This document shows, piece by piece, positions 10,928 through 19,961 of a DNA stretch of 44,217 nt. A model generated the notes under the pieces. It was not told where the DNA came from. It did not search any database and worked only from the letters and a program-made list of their open reading frames with translations. The position numbers were made by a program, and so were the translations under genes. This DNA is from an uncultured Flavobacteriales bacterium (lineage in GTDB: Bacteria; Bacteroidota; Bacteroidia; Flavobacteriales; Flavobacteriaceae). The stretch's first letter is position 1, and every line of letters begins with the position of its first letter. The stretch covers positions 1 to 44,217 of the forward strand of contig CAJWBA010000017.1 in NCBI GenBank assembly GCA_913020155.1, read 5' to 3'.

Positions 10928-11632
10928 ATGGATTTATTTTTTCACAACCATATTGACACAAATAACAATAATTTAGTTTTTGACGGAGAAGAAAGCCAAC
11001 ATCTCGCTAAAGTATTGAGGAAACAAACAGGGGATTTGGTTGCTGTAACAGATGGAAAAGGTTTATGCGTTCGGGTAAAACTTGAATATGTTAGTTCTAG
11101 AAAAACAAATGGGATAATCCAAGAAACGACATTACACCCAAACATTGCAAACCAAACTCACATTGCAATTGCTCCCACTAAAAACATTGTTCGACTAGAA
11201 TGGTTTTTAGAAAAAGTCACTGAAATTGGTGTCCATCGAATTACCCCAATTTTATGTCAACATTCAGAACGAAAAGTTATCAAAAAAGATCGATTAATAA
11301 AGATCATCCAATCGGCTCTAAAGCAATCTCAAAAATTCTATTTACCACAACTGGATGATTTAATTCCTTTTAATGAATTTGTAAAACAACAAGAAGAGGG
11401 TTTTATTGCTCATTGTAATGATGGAGAAAAATTTAAATTGGCAGACCTTACACCTTCAAAAAAAGACAACTGTGTTCTCATTGGACCTGAGGGAGACTTC
11501 AGTAAAGAAGAGATTGCTTTTGCAATAAAAAACAATTTTAAAACCATCAGCTTGGGGGACCAACGACTTCGTACAGAAACCGCAGGCTTAGTTGCATGTC
11601 ACACCCTATCGTTAATCAATAGAAAGGTATAA
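10928..11632 (+). CDS. rsmE: 16S rRNA (uracil1498-N3)-methyltransferase RsmE
   Basis: This 234-residue SPOUT-class methyltransferase matches RsmE, which methylates N3 of U1498 in 16S rRNA of the 30S subunit using S-adenosylmethionine. An N-terminal PUA-like RNA-binding domain (HLAKVLRKQTGD region) precedes the knotted SAM-binding domain. The latter carries the segments LEKVTEIGVHRITPI near residue 90, LIGPEGDFSKEE near 185, and the C-terminal SLGDQRLRTETAG loop that defines the family. It starts 2 bp after tsaD, so the two are almost certainly co-transcribed. The length is normal for the family and no key segment is missing. Confidence 0.95.
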   Translation: MDLFFHNHIDTNNNNLVFDGEESQHLAKVLRKQTGDLVAVTDGKGLCVRVKLEYVSSRKTNGIIQETTLHPNIANQTHIAIAPTKNIVRLEWFLEKVTEIGVHRITPILCQHSERKVIKKDRLIKIIQSALKQSQKFYLPQLDDLIPFNEFVKQQEEGFIAHCNDGEKFKLADLTPSKKDNCVLIGPEGDFSKEEIAFAIKNNFKTISLGDQRLRTETAGLVACHTLSLINRKV

Positions 11633-11663
11633 AAATTATTTAATTTATACTTATCTTTAAAAA

Positions 11664-12752
11664 ATGAATTCAAAAATAATCTCCCAAGGAATCCTCAGAG
11701 CAGTTTTATTTTTAGTTGTTTTCTGTTTGGGTATCTATGTAATTCAACTCCTTCAATCGCTTTTTATTTATGTTATTATTGCTGCTGTTGTATCTCTTAT
11801 GGGGCGACCCATTCTTAATTTTTTTGAAACCTATTTGAAATTCAATAATGCCCTAGCTGCTATTACTACAATGGCCATTTTTATCTTTTTAATTTTTGGA
11901 GTTGCTGCACTCTTCATTCCCATCATAACCCAACAAGGAGAAAATCTATCGTTACTCAACATCAATGAACTTGAACAGAAAATGAGATTACTTGTACATC
12001 AAGTTTCTGAATATTTTTCTTTGAGTGATGAATACTGGAAAAATTGGATCAAAGAACAAGATTGGATGGACAGCCTTAACCTAAGAGTCATTCCAGACTT
12101 TCTAAATATTTTTATTGGATGGCTCAGTAGTTTTACCATAGGCTTGTTCTCCGTACTATTCATCAGTTTTTTCTTACTCAAAGACAACAAATTGCTTGAA
12201 CAAATCACCTTTTCTTTTGTAAAAAAAGAGTTAAGAGCACGCATTAAAAAGTCATTAGTGAAAATTAAAAAACTTTTATCAAGATACTTTATTGGCCTTC
12301 TCATACAAATCTCTATACTCCTAATAATTTACAGTATTGTACTCCTTATTTTTAGAATAGAAAATGCTTTTATTATTGCCTTTTTATGTGCACTACTAAA
12401 TTTAATCCCGTACATTGGGCCGTTAATCGCTGCATTTCTGATGTTGGTTCTTTCCATGACTTCAAATATCGGAGCAGACTTTAGTTCCATAATTCTTCCC
12501 AAATCGATCTATGTATTGATCGGTTTTGTAATTGGTCAATTGTTAGATAATTTTTTCAGTCAACCGATTATTTTTTCAAACAGTGTAAAGTCTCATCCGT
12601 TAGAAATATTCATTATCATTTTAACATCAGGGCTTCTTTTTGGTACTACTGGTTTAATATTTGCTGTTCCAATGTACACAGCAATCAAAGTAATTTTTAA
12701 AGAATTTTTCGCTCAATATGAAATCGTACAAAATCTCACAAAAGATTTATAA
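11664..12752 (+). CDS. AI-2E family (PerM/YdiK-type) inner-membrane permease
   Basis: This 362-residue polytopic membrane protein has about eight hydrophobic segments, with paired segments near the N-terminus, a soluble stretch around residues 95-140, and a closely spaced C-terminal membrane block. The C-terminal block contains NLIPYIGPLIAA and the GFVIGQLLDN and SHPLEIFIIIL segments, which are conserved in the AI-2 exporter/PerM family (DUF20). Some members export autoinducer-2, others act as Na+/H+ antiporters or have no known substrate, so I do not assign a cargo. It follows rsmE by 31 bp. Its 3' end overlaps the start of the M20 peptidase gene by 35 bp, which suggests translational coupling. 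Confidence 0.88.
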   Translation: MNSKIISQGILRAVLFLVVFCLGIYVIQLLQSLFIYVIIAAVVSLMGRPILNFFETYLKFNNALAAITTMAIFIFLIFGVAALFIPIITQQGENLSLLNINELEQKMRLLVHQVSEYFSLSDEYWKNWIKEQDWMDSLNLRVIPDFLNIFIGWLSSFTIGLFSVLFISFFLLKDNKLLEQITFSFVKKELRARIKKSLVKIKKLLSRYFIGLLIQISILLIIYSIVLLIFRIENAFIIAFLCALLNLIPYIGPLIAAFLMLVLSMTSNIGADFSSIILPKSIYVLIGFVIGQLLDNFFSQPIIFSNSVKSHPLEIFIIILTSGLLFGTTGLIFAVPMYTAIKVIFKEFFAQYEIVQNLTKDL

Positions 12753-14043
12753 AATCAAATTTTATTTTCTTACAGCTTTTTTATTTGCAGCATTTTCTGC
12801 TACAGCGCAACTGAATCGTTCAGAAAAAAGAATAATTCAAAAGGTTCAAGACTACAATCAAGAATCTATTGATTTTTTAGAAAAACTTGTCAACATCAAC
12901 AGCGGTACACTGAACTTAGAAGGTGTTAAAAAGATTGGGATGCTTCTAGAAAAAGAATTTCAAGCTATTGAGTTTGATACACGTTGGATTGAAATGCCAC
13001 AGAAAATGAATCGTGCTGGACATTTATTTGCGTCAAAAAAAGGTTCTAAAGGGAAAAAAATTTTATTAATTGGTCATTTGGATACTGTTTTTGAAGAAGA
13101 TAGTCCTTTTCAAAATTTCGAAATAATTGACGGTAATGTTTATGGTCCTGGGGCAAATGACATGAAAGGAGGGGATGTTATCATGCTTTATGCTCTTAAA
13201 GTGTTACACGATTTGAAACTTCTGAATAAGGCCAGTATAACGGTTGCCTACACTGGAGATGAGGAAAGTTCTGGAAAACCATTGAGCATTTCGAGAAAAG
13301 ACTTGATAGAAGCAGCTAAAGAAAGTGACATTGCACTGGGTTTCGAAAATTCAGCTGGATTCAATTATGCCACTGTAGCTAGAAGAGGTGCTTCCAGTTG
13401 GACGCTTGAAGTAAAAGGAAAAAGAGCGCATTCATCCATTATTTTTAGTGACAGAACAGGCGCTGGAGCTGTTTTTGAAATGAGTAGAATTTTAAATGAA
13501 TTTTACAATGATGTTAAAGGAGAAACCTACTTAACATTTAATCCAGGATTGCTATTAGGTGGAACTTTTGTTGAATTTGATTCAAAACAAAGTAAAGGGG
13601 AGGCTTTTGGTAAGTCAAATGTTGTCGCCCAAACTGCAATTGTAAAAGGTGGATTGCGTTTTATCTCTGAAGATCAAAAAAATAGAGCAAGAGAAAAAAT
13701 GAAAGCCATAGTTGAAAATAATTTACCCCTAACCTATGCTACCATAAAATTTATAGACAGCTATCCAGCTATGAGTCCAACAGAAGGGAACACAAAACTA
13801 CTCAAGAAATTAAATCAAGTGAGCATCGACATGGGTCAAGATCCTGTCCTAGCCTACGACCCTGGAAAAAGGGGTGCAGCTGATGTCTCCTTTGTGGCGG
13901 AATATGTTGATTGCTTAGATGGTTTGGGAACTATGGGAACCGGTGCCCATACTCCAAAAGAAACGGTAAACTTAGAGACAATGAATTTGTTAATTCAACG
14001 AACTGCCGTCTTAATTTACCGCTTAATTAATGAATCTAATTAA
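12718..14043 (+). CDS. Secreted M20 family metallopeptidase (glutamate carboxypeptidase-like)
   Basis: This 441-residue protein has an N-terminal signal peptide (positive residues, hydrophobic FYFLTAFLFAAF, cleavage near ATAQ at residue 31), so it is probably periplasmic. The M20 zinc-site residues are in place: His120 and Asp122 in LLIGHLDTVF, Asp148 in GPGANDMKGG, the Glu182-Glu183 pair in YTGDEESSG, a further acidic ligand in GFENS, and a C-terminal His in GTGAHTPKE. The central RRGASSWTLEV...HSS stretch fits the lid/dimerisation domain. The family cleaves C-terminal glutamate or similar residues; the substrate here is unknown. The start overlaps the preceding permease by 35 bp, and the 3' end overlaps the convergent oxidoreductase gene by 4 bp. 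Confidence 0.92.
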   Translation: MKSYKISQKIYKIKFYFLTAFLFAAFSATAQLNRSEKRIIQKVQDYNQESIDFLEKLVNINSGTLNLEGVKKIGMLLEKEFQAIEFDTRWIEMPQKMNRAGHLFASKKGSKGKKILLIGHLDTVFEEDSPFQNFEIIDGNVYGPGANDMKGGDVIMLYALKVLHDLKLLNKASITVAYTGDEESSGKPLSISRKDLIEAAKESDIALGFENSAGFNYATVARRGASSWTLEVKGKRAHSSIIFSDRTGAGAVFEMSRILNEFYNDVKGETYLTFNPGLLLGGTFVEFDSKQSKGEAFGKSNVVAQTAIVKGGLRFISEDQKNRAREKMKAIVENNLPLTYATIKFIDSYPAMSPTEGNTKLLKKLNQVSIDMGQDPVLAYDPGKRGAADVSFVAEYVDCLDGLGTMGTGAHTPKETVNLETMNLLIQRTAVLIYRLINESN

Positions 14044-15014
14044 AGATATTTTTTTAGTATTTCTTGTTGCTTTTGCAAAGCTTCAATGAACTCAGCTTTC
14101 AAACGATCAATAAGGGATTTTGTTGAAACTACATCTTCTATTGTTGTCACACCCTGCCCTGCTGACCATATGGTTTTCCATGCTTTGACTTCTGCTTTCG
14201 CTGCATCAAGTTCTTCTCCGAAGTCTATTCTTTTTGATTTTGACCACATATCCTCTGTTATTCCCATAGATTCTAAACTCGGACGTAAAAAATTAGCATT
14301 TACTCCCGATACTGCAGCGGTATAAACAATATCACTGGCTTTGCTGTCAATGATCATCTGCTTGTATTCCTCCTCTGCCATACTTTCATCGACATTTATG
14401 AATCTGGTACCCATATAGGCTAAATCTGCTCCCATTTGTAATGCGCTTGCAATGTCATTACCTGTACTAATACATCCTGAAAGTAAAATTACCTTTTTGA
14501 AGAAGGTTTTTATTTCAGCTATCAACGACATTGGATTTGTGAGACCAGCGTGACCACCTGCCCCAGCCGAAACAAGGATCAATCCATCTACACCAGCTTG
14601 AGCAGCTTTCTCTGCATGTCGCTTTTTAATTACATCATGAAAAACAAGCCCACCATAACTATGAACTGCATCTACAAGCTGTGAAACAGCTCCTAAAGAG
14701 GTTATGATTAACGGCACTTTATGCTTTACACAAATTTCTAAATCAGCTTGAACTCTTGAATTGGTTCCGTGTACAATTAAGTTAACTCCAAAAGGAGCCG
14801 CTTTTTTGCCTGTCTCTTTTTCAAATTGGGCCAATGCTTCTTTAATTTCAATAACCCAAGCCTCAAAACCTTCGGTGTCTCTTTGGTTTAATGCTGGAAA
14901 AGTCCCGATGATTCCGTTTTTACAACATTCAATGACCAGTTTTGGTCCAGAGATTAAGAACATCGGAGCCGCTACGACGGGCAAAGTCAATTCATCAATA
15001 AAAAATGCTTTCAT
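14040..15014 (-). CDS. NAD(P)H-dependent flavin oxidoreductase, nitronate monooxygenase-like
   Basis: This 324-residue TIM-barrel flavoprotein belongs to the 2-nitropropane dioxygenase/nitronate monooxygenase family. Visible marks are the N-terminal LPVVAAPMFLISGP segment (FMN site), the DGLILVSAGAGGHAG segment near residue 150 that contains the conserved catalytic-region His, and the LSGCISTGNDIASALQMGADLAYMGTRF-type FMN phosphate-binding region near 195-220, of which STG and MGTRF are the key parts. Members oxidise nitronates such as propionate-3-nitronate, or serve as quinone or enoyl reductases, so the true substrate is open. It overlaps the convergent M20 gene by 4 bp. It lies 4 bp downstream of the DUF4442 gene and is likely co-transcribed with it. 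Confidence 0.88.
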   Translation of the reverse strand: MKAFFIDELTLPVVAAPMFLISGPKLVIECCKNGIIGTFPALNQRDTEGFEAWVIEIKEALAQFEKETGKKAAPFGVNLIVHGTNSRVQADLEICVKHKVPLIITSLGAVSQLVDAVHSYGGLVFHDVIKKRHAEKAAQAGVDGLILVSAGAGGHAGLTNPMSLIAEIKTFFKKVILLSGCISTGNDIASALQMGADLAYMGTRFINVDESMAEEEYKQMIIDSKASDIVYTAAVSGVNANFLRPSLESMGITEDMWSKSKRIDFGEELDAAKAEVKAWKTIWSAGQGVTTIEDVVSTKSLIDRLKAEFIEALQKQQEILKKYL

Positions 15015-15018
15015 ATAT

Positions 15019-15462
15019 TTATTTTTTAATATTTAAAGTCCATTCAAAATTAAAGCGAGAGACAACATCCCCAGTTTCATCTGTCCCCACAGATTCCATC
15101 CAAATGGTCTTAGGGGTTCCCGATTTTAATAAATCATTCATTAACTGTTTGATTTCATCTCCCTGAGTACAAGAAAACGTGATCCTTCCTGTAGCTTTTT
15201 TTGAAAAATTTGCTTTGTTATTGAGGACAAGCATGGAAACATTAGCCTTGGATTCACGAATACCGTTCATGATCAAAAGACCAGTTGTAAATTCTGCTGC
15301 CATACCTTGAACAGCCCAAAACATTGATCTAAATGGATTCTGATTGATCCATCGATGCCTTACACTAACTTCACAACAATTGTCATCAACCTTGGTTGTT
15401 CTTATTCCAGTCCAAAATACTGTGGGTAATTTAAAGAAAGTGAATAGTGTGTATTTAAACAA
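15019..15462 (-). CDS. DUF4442 domain protein (hotdog-fold, thioesterase-like)
   Basis: This 147-residue protein matches DUF4442, a hotdog-fold family related to acyl-CoA thioesterases. Visible features are an N-terminal FFKLPTVFWTGIR segment, RHRWINQNPFRSMFWAVQGMAAE (conserved in the family; the NPFRSM part is the core), and a C-terminal beta-rich half. No catalytic activity is established for the family as far as I know. The start at 15462 is a TTG; there is no in-frame ATG upstream before the tRNA region. It is the first gene of a two-gene unit with the nitronate monooxygenase-like gene. An acyl-thioester role is inference from the fold only. Confidence 0.8.
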   Translation of the reverse strand: MFKYTLFTFFKLPTVFWTGIRTTKVDDNCCEVSVRHRWINQNPFRSMFWAVQGMAAEFTTGLLIMNGIRESKANVSMLVLNNKANFSKKATGRITFSCTQGDEIKQLMNDLLKSGTPKTIWMESVGTDETGDVVSRFNFEWTLNIKK

Positions 15463-15558
15463 TTTGAAATTAATTAAATAATAATTTAAATATACAAAAT
15501 TTAAAAGGCAATCAATATCGAATAAGTGAAGAAAAACTAAACCTTTTATTAAGAAATA

Positions 15559-15592
15559 AAACCCTTGTTTTCTTATTAATAAACAAGGGTTT
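15559..15592 (-). terminator. Rho-independent terminator of the tRNA-Arg/tRNA-Pro unit
   Basis: A perfect 12-bp inverted repeat (15559-15570 pairing with 15581-15592, arms AAACCCTTGTTT and AAACAAGGGTTT) encloses a 10-nt loop. On the minus strand it is followed by a T-rich tract. It lies 4 bp after the 3' end of tRNA-Arg, so it should end the two-tRNA transcript. Confidence 0.85.
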
Positions 15593-15596
15593 ATAG

Positions 15597-15670
15597 TGAG
15601 CCAGAAGGGATTCGAACCCCTGACCGTCTCCTTAGAAGGGAGATGCTCTATCCAGCTGAGCTACTGGCCC
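15597..15670 (-). tRNA. tRNA-Arg (anticodon TCT)
   Basis: The minus-strand sequence folds into a full cloverleaf. The acceptor arms GGGCCAG and CTGGCTC pair with one G-T. The D-stem is GCTC/GAGC. The anticodon stem TCTCC/GGAGA carries the loop CTTCTAA, whose central triplet is TCT (reads AGA). The T-arm has the standard loop TTCGAAT. The discriminator base is A and CCA is not encoded. It is 17 bp downstream of tRNA-Pro, in the same transcript. Confidence 0.97.
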
Positions 15671-15687
15671 GTGATTGATGTTATTTG

Positions 15688-15762
15688 TCGGGGTGGCAGG
15701 ATTCGAACCTGCGACCTCCTACTCCCAAAGCAGGCGCGATGACCGGGCTACGCTACACCCCG
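15688..15762 (-). tRNA. tRNA-Pro (anticodon TGG)
   Basis: The minus-strand sequence gives a cloverleaf with acceptor arms CGGGGTG and CACCCCG. The anticodon stem CCTGC/GTAGG (one G-T pair) carries the loop TTTGGGA, giving anticodon TGG (reads CCA). The T-loop is the standard TTCGAAT, with discriminator A. It is first in a two-tRNA unit, followed by tRNA-Arg. Confidence 0.97.
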
Positions 15763-16297
15763 AAAATACATTAAATTTTGCTTTCACAAAACAATGCGTA
15801 AATATATCTCAAAATTTATAAATCCCATAGGGAATAGATGCTAATTCCCAAAAAAAAAGTTAAAACATTTTTTCTCACTAAAACCAGTAATTAAGAGTTG
15901 ATGATTTTGTACTTTATTTAAGTCCTGAAAATAACCTTAAAATTAATGATGGACTATAAAATACTGAAGATTTAACCTTTTGTAACGTTGCATATAGGTA
16001 AAGATTTAGACTATTACATTGTATTTAAAAACTAAAAGTTTCTATCTAGCATTAGTCCAAAAAGAAGGGAATGGGTTTTAGAAAACGGTTTTCTATTTAA
16101 ATAGGGGGATGAAATTTAATATGTAATCCATTCTCTATATCTTAGAGGAATTATTAACCATAGATCAATTAAAATGAAAAAATGATTCAATCATTAAGTA
16201 CTACTGGAGGTTTGTTAATGATTAATAAAAGACCGGCATGTTTTGTAACTAATACATATTTTTACATCCCGGATCATTTGTACAGTTATTTAAATAA
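15763..16297. other. Gene-free spacer of about 535 bp
   Basis: The stretch is very AT-rich, and I see no convincing gene in it. It holds a short inverted repeat near 15828-15848 (GGGAAT and ATTCCC arms) and a 17-nt palindrome at 16079-16095 (TAGAAAAC, one central G, GTTTTCTA), about 200 bp upstream of the DUF5686 gene. The palindrome could be an operator or chance. A 39-codon frame starts at 16182 and overlaps the next gene's ATG by 4 bases; I do not trust it. The promoters for tRNA-Pro (leftward) and for the DUF5686 gene (rightward) should lie here, but I could not fix a good TTG/TAnnTTTG pair. Confidence 0.6.
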
Positions 16298-18847
16298 ATG
16301 AGATCGATAATTACCAAAAACAAGTGTGCTTTTTTTAAAAAACTAAGACTTTTATTTTTGTTGTCTTCTGGGTTAACATTTTCTCAAACCAATGTCTCTG
16401 GTATTGTAAAGGATAAAGACGGAGAACCAATTCCTTTTGTAAATGTTTTTTTTAGCGGAAGTCAAATAGGCTCAATTACTGATTTTGATGGGAAATTCAG
16501 TTTGTTTTCAGATCAAGTCCATCGAGAACTTTCAATAGGTTTACTGGGGTACCGAAATCAGAAAATTAACTTACCTAAAAAAAGAATACGGAATTTATTA
16601 ATCATTCTTCAAGAGGGAGAACAATTGGAAGAGGTTGTTGTGGTTCAAAAACCTAAAAAAAGACTTCGAAAAAAAGACAATCCTGCTTATCCCATTCTCA
16701 AAAAAATTTGGAAAAAAACACAAATCAATGGACTCAATATGTTCTCATCATATGAATATCAAAAATTCACTTCAACAGAAGTTGGGTTAAAAAACATTGA
16801 CAGTTTATTTCTCAAAAAAATATTACAAAAGAGTTATGATTCTATTCGTTCCGCTTTAAAACAAAACGCGAACAACAATGTTTACATTCCCCTAAACTTA
16901 AAAGAAAAGATAGTACGAGTTTACTTTAATGATAGCCTCAAAATATCAAAAACTACAGACCTGGGAGAGCGCTCCAGTGGTCTTGCTCCCAAAGGATTCT
17001 TTTTTGATCGAATTCAAAGAATTTTTCAAGATATCGATGTTTATAAAAACAGACTTTTATTTGCTGATAAAGTATTCGAGAGTCCTCTCTCCAGAAGTGG
17101 ATTTACGGTTTATGACTACATACTTTTGGATAGTGTTGAGCAAAAAAAAGAAAAACTTTACACCCTCTATTTCTTCCCCAGAAGAACTGGTGACCTCGCA
17201 TTTACAGGTAATTTTACGGTATCTGCTCCTAGCTATGCGCTAACACAAATTAACATGCGTATTGATCCAAACATTAACTTAAATCTAGTAAGTGATTTAA
17301 TCATAGAAAAAACATACATTATACAAAATGATAGTATTTATCTCCCAAAAAGTAATCGTTACGAGGGTGATTTTTCAGTGATTAAAAAAGCTGAAAAAGG
17401 AAAAAGGGTTACGGTTAAGAAAAGTGAATTTTTTGATCAGTATGTTTTCAACAAACCCAAAAAGCCATTATTTTATCAAGATCAAATCGTCCAACTTTCA
17501 AAAAATGAATACCTCCAAGATGAGGACTTCTGGAAACCCTATGAAAATAACGAAAATTACTCCCAAAGTACACGGAAAATTTTATCTGAAATTAAAGAAA
17601 ATCGCAAAGTAAAGTCGCTTGTTAATTACACCGATTTTATTACGGGAGGGTATGCGGATATTTTACCTGGGATTCAGTATGGTAAATGGTGGAATTCTTT
17701 CAACAATAACGATGTAGAAGGCAATAGGCTTCGTTTAGGTTTTAGAACTTTTAAAACTATGGATGACCGTTTTCGTTCAAACGCATATGTTGCTTACGGT
17801 TTTGGTGACGAAAAAACAAAATATGCAATAGACGCTAAATATCTTATTCACAAGAAGCCTAGAATTGCAGTCGGAGTGGTTTATTCAAATGATTTTGAAC
17901 AGCTGGGAATTAGGCTTCTCAAAACAAAGGACCTGATTGATTTTAGTTCTGGTGGAAGAAACTCCTTCATAGCTCGAGGTTCTAACTATTATTTGTCCGA
18001 CATTGAAAGGTTTGGTGTTAATTTGGATTTTGGAGTTACAAATAATTTCCACTTGGGTTTAAATTTAATCTCGGAAGAAATCGCTTCTGCTGCCTCTGAA
18101 TTTTTCTCCACAGCTTTCAGGAAAAATGAAAAAACTCTTTCTGAATACAGAAACATTAAATTCAATGCGTATTTAAACTACACCCCTAGGAGAAACGTAT
18201 TTGGCTATGGTGTTGAACAAAAATACGGTAAAAACCTTCATCCAGAATTTGTTCTTAAATACACCGCAGGAGTAAAAGGTATTTTGGGAGGAATGCTTGA
18301 TTACGATAAAATTCAAATGTCATACAAACAAACCTATTTGTTTAATTTTCTTGGAAACCTAGAAACTAATTTAGAAATCGGTAAAACTTATGGAATCGTT
18401 CCACTACCCATCCTTAGTGCTATTCCATCAAATCAAGGATATTCGCTAAAACCCAAAACCTTTGCGCTCTTGAATTATTATGATATGGTAGCAGATGCTT
18501 ATTTAATGGGTCATTTTGAACATCACTTCAACGGATTTGTTTCTAATAAAATCCCTTTAATAAAAAACTTAAAACTCAGAACACTTGCTACATTTCGATT
18601 TGCTTATGGAAGTACAACTTCTGAAAATATTGCAGCTAACCGATCCAACATCAACTACAACAGCCCTGACAATCATATTTATTATGAATATGGGGTTGGA
18701 TTTGAAAATATTGGTTACGGAAATATTCGCTTTTTTAGAGTCGACTTTATTTGGCGTAGCCCACTTTCTGACTCTTTTAAGTACAACCCGTATTCCAGTA
18801 AACTTCCTGATTTTGGGATACGAATAGGAGCTAAACCAAGCCTCTAA
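16298..18847 (+). CDS. Outer-membrane DUF5686 protein with N-terminal carboxypeptidase-regulatory-like domain
   Basis: This 849-residue protein begins with a signal peptide ending near TFSQ (residue 30). A carboxypeptidase-regulatory-like beta-sandwich follows (about residues 31-115; VSGIVKDKDGEPIPFVNV, GSITDFDGKFSL), as found at the N-terminus of many Bacteroidetes outer-membrane proteins. The remainder, starting around KDNPAYPILKKIW at residue 125, fits DUF5686, and its second half (after about 440) has the alternating pattern of a beta-barrel. The function of DUF5686 proteins is unknown; the architecture resembles TonB-dependent receptors without the plug. No SusD-type partner is adjacent, so polysaccharide uptake is not supported. 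Its neighbours are a pseudogene and secreted hypotheticals. Confidence 0.85.
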   Translation: MRSIITKNKCAFFKKLRLLFLLSSGLTFSQTNVSGIVKDKDGEPIPFVNVFFSGSQIGSITDFDGKFSLFSDQVHRELSIGLLGYRNQKINLPKKRIRNLLIILQEGEQLEEVVVVQKPKKRLRKKDNPAYPILKKIWKKTQINGLNMFSSYEYQKFTSTEVGLKNIDSLFLKKILQKSYDSIRSALKQNANNNVYIPLNLKEKIVRVYFNDSLKISKTTDLGERSSGLAPKGFFFDRIQRIFQDIDVYKNRLLFADKVFESPLSRSGFTVYDYILLDSVEQKKEKLYTLYFFPRRTGDLAFTGNFTVSAPSYALTQINMRIDPNINLNLVSDLIIEKTYIIQNDSIYLPKSNRYEGDFSVIKKAEKGKRVTVKKSEFFDQYVFNKPKKPLFYQDQIVQLSKNEYLQDEDFWKPYENNENYSQSTRKILSEIKENRKVKSLVNYTDFITGGYADILPGIQYGKWWNSFNNNDVEGNRLRLGFRTFKTMDDRFRSNAYVAYGFGDEKTKYAIDAKYLIHKKPRIAVGVVYSNDFEQLGIRLLKTKDLIDFSSGGRNSFIARGSNYYLSDIERFGVNLDFGVTNNFHLGLNLISEEIASAASEFFSTAFRKNEKTLSEYRNIKFNAYLNYTPRRNVFGYGVEQKYGKNLHPEFVLKYTAGVKGILGGMLDYDKIQMSYKQTYLFNFLGNLETNLEIGKTYGIVPLPILSAIPSNQGYSLKPKTFALLNYYDMVADAYLMGHFEHHFNGFVSNKIPLIKNLKLRTLATFRFAYGSTTSENIAANRSNINYNSPDNHIYYEYGVGFENIGYGNIRFFRVDFIWRSPLSDSFKYNPYSSKLPDFGIRIGAKPSL

Positions 18848-18946
18848 TTGGTTATCAAAATAAAACAAGAGCAACTTAATGTTAAACATAAGTGTCGAAA
18901 ATTCATCTTCCTTTTTTAATTATTTTAAAACTATTAAATTTGAATA

Positions 18947-19815
18947 ATGAAAAAAATAGCTCTCCACTTATTTTGTGATGTTTTTGTTTTCTGTTCTAGA
19001 AATAATGATTCTAACTTACCTTCTATAAATCAGTGAGCTCAGGTTACTGATAAAGATCTACCTCCCAGTAACCCCTCGGGTAGTTACAATTTTTATCACA
19101 GTGGCCAAAATCGTTTATTTCACTATTATCAACCTTTAAACTTACCCAAGAATTCTCCTTTTATATTCGTATTACACGGTTACAATGCAAATGCTGATGA
19201 TTTTATGAATTGGTTTGAAATGACCGAATTGGTCAAAAAATACGGTTTTGCATTGGTTTATACTCAGGATTTAAAAGATAGTTCAAAAAGAACACACTGG
19301 AACGCCGGGCTTACATTAAACAATGTTGATGATTTAGGTTTTTTGAGTGAACAAGCCCCTTACCTACAAGAGACTTCCGAACTTAACACTTCCCAAACCT
19401 TTACAAGTGGATATTCAAACGGTGGATTCATGAGTTATGAGATAGTGAACAGACCTGAAATTTTTAGAGCAGCAGCAAGTATATCGCGAACTGAGAGCTT
19501 AAAACCCTGGAATAACCGAACTTTTACACAAGCTGTGCCGATTTATAGCTTTCTGGAGGGCTCGATCGAGTGGTTCCATCCACTGGGTTAACCAATCTCT
19601 TCGGAGGCTGGGGAGGTACTCCATAAATATCAGACATTATGATATTTTGAGCAGAATTGAATGCATACAATACCCAAGAATATTTTGAGCAAAACCAAAC
19701 TAAAATCACGAAATACCTCAATTCAAATAATAATAACGAAGTTTGGTATTATTTGATTGAAGATTTAGATCAATGTGTACTTATGGGAAGAAACAATAGT
19801 ATTCATACTCCTTAA
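18947..19815 (+). pseudogene. Broken secreted alpha/beta-hydrolase (polyhydroxybutyrate depolymerase/feruloyl-esterase-like)
   Basis: The frame from the ATG at 18947 reads an N-terminal hydrophobic segment, then a TGA at 19034-19036. It continues in the same frame with FVLHGYNANADDF (oxyanion-loop region) and GYSNGG, the serine-nucleophile motif of LpqC/PHB-depolymerase-type esterases. That frame ends at 19591. Homologous-looking sequence goes on in another frame from about 19561 (DRVVPSTGLTNLFGGWGGTP), so there is a frameshift near 19555-19565. The second frame has further stops at 19624 (TAA) and 19648 (TGA, where the family pattern suggests Trp in F-W-A) and ends at 19815. Repaired, it would be about 289 residues, a normal length. 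With four lesions it is most likely dead. The acid residue (DRVVP) and a weak terminal His region (IHTP) can still be traced. Confidence 0.85.
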
Positions 19816-19961
19816 TTAATTTGGGATTTTTTTAGTAGATACTAGCAGAAAAATAATAGCTAACATGTTCTTCCACATATTTTTTCAACCAAAAATATAA
19901 ATTCTCAAATGAGCTAAAACATCCGTGGATATTTTGATGAAAAAATGTAAATTCAATTCAA

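Noticed and set aside
15700-15830. A TTG/TAnnTTTG promoter for the tRNA-Pro/tRNA-Arg unit
   Set aside because: The best pair (TTG and TTGTTTTG on the minus strand) has only about 15 bp spacing and a mismatch in the second box, so I do not call it.
15828-15848. GGGAAT/ATTCCC hairpin as a terminator
   Set aside because: The stem is only 6 bp, and neither strand has a T-run right after it in the needed orientation.
16182-16301. 39-codon frame ending in a 4-base overlap with the DUF5686 start
   Set aside because: No recognisable protein features, no good ribosome-binding site, and the surrounding 500 bp looks non-coding; the overlap may be chance.
19034-19650. Reassignment of TGA to Trp as an explanation for the broken esterase
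   Set aside because: recQ in this window ends with TGA, and the same locus also has a frameshift and a TAA, so decay is the simpler explanation.
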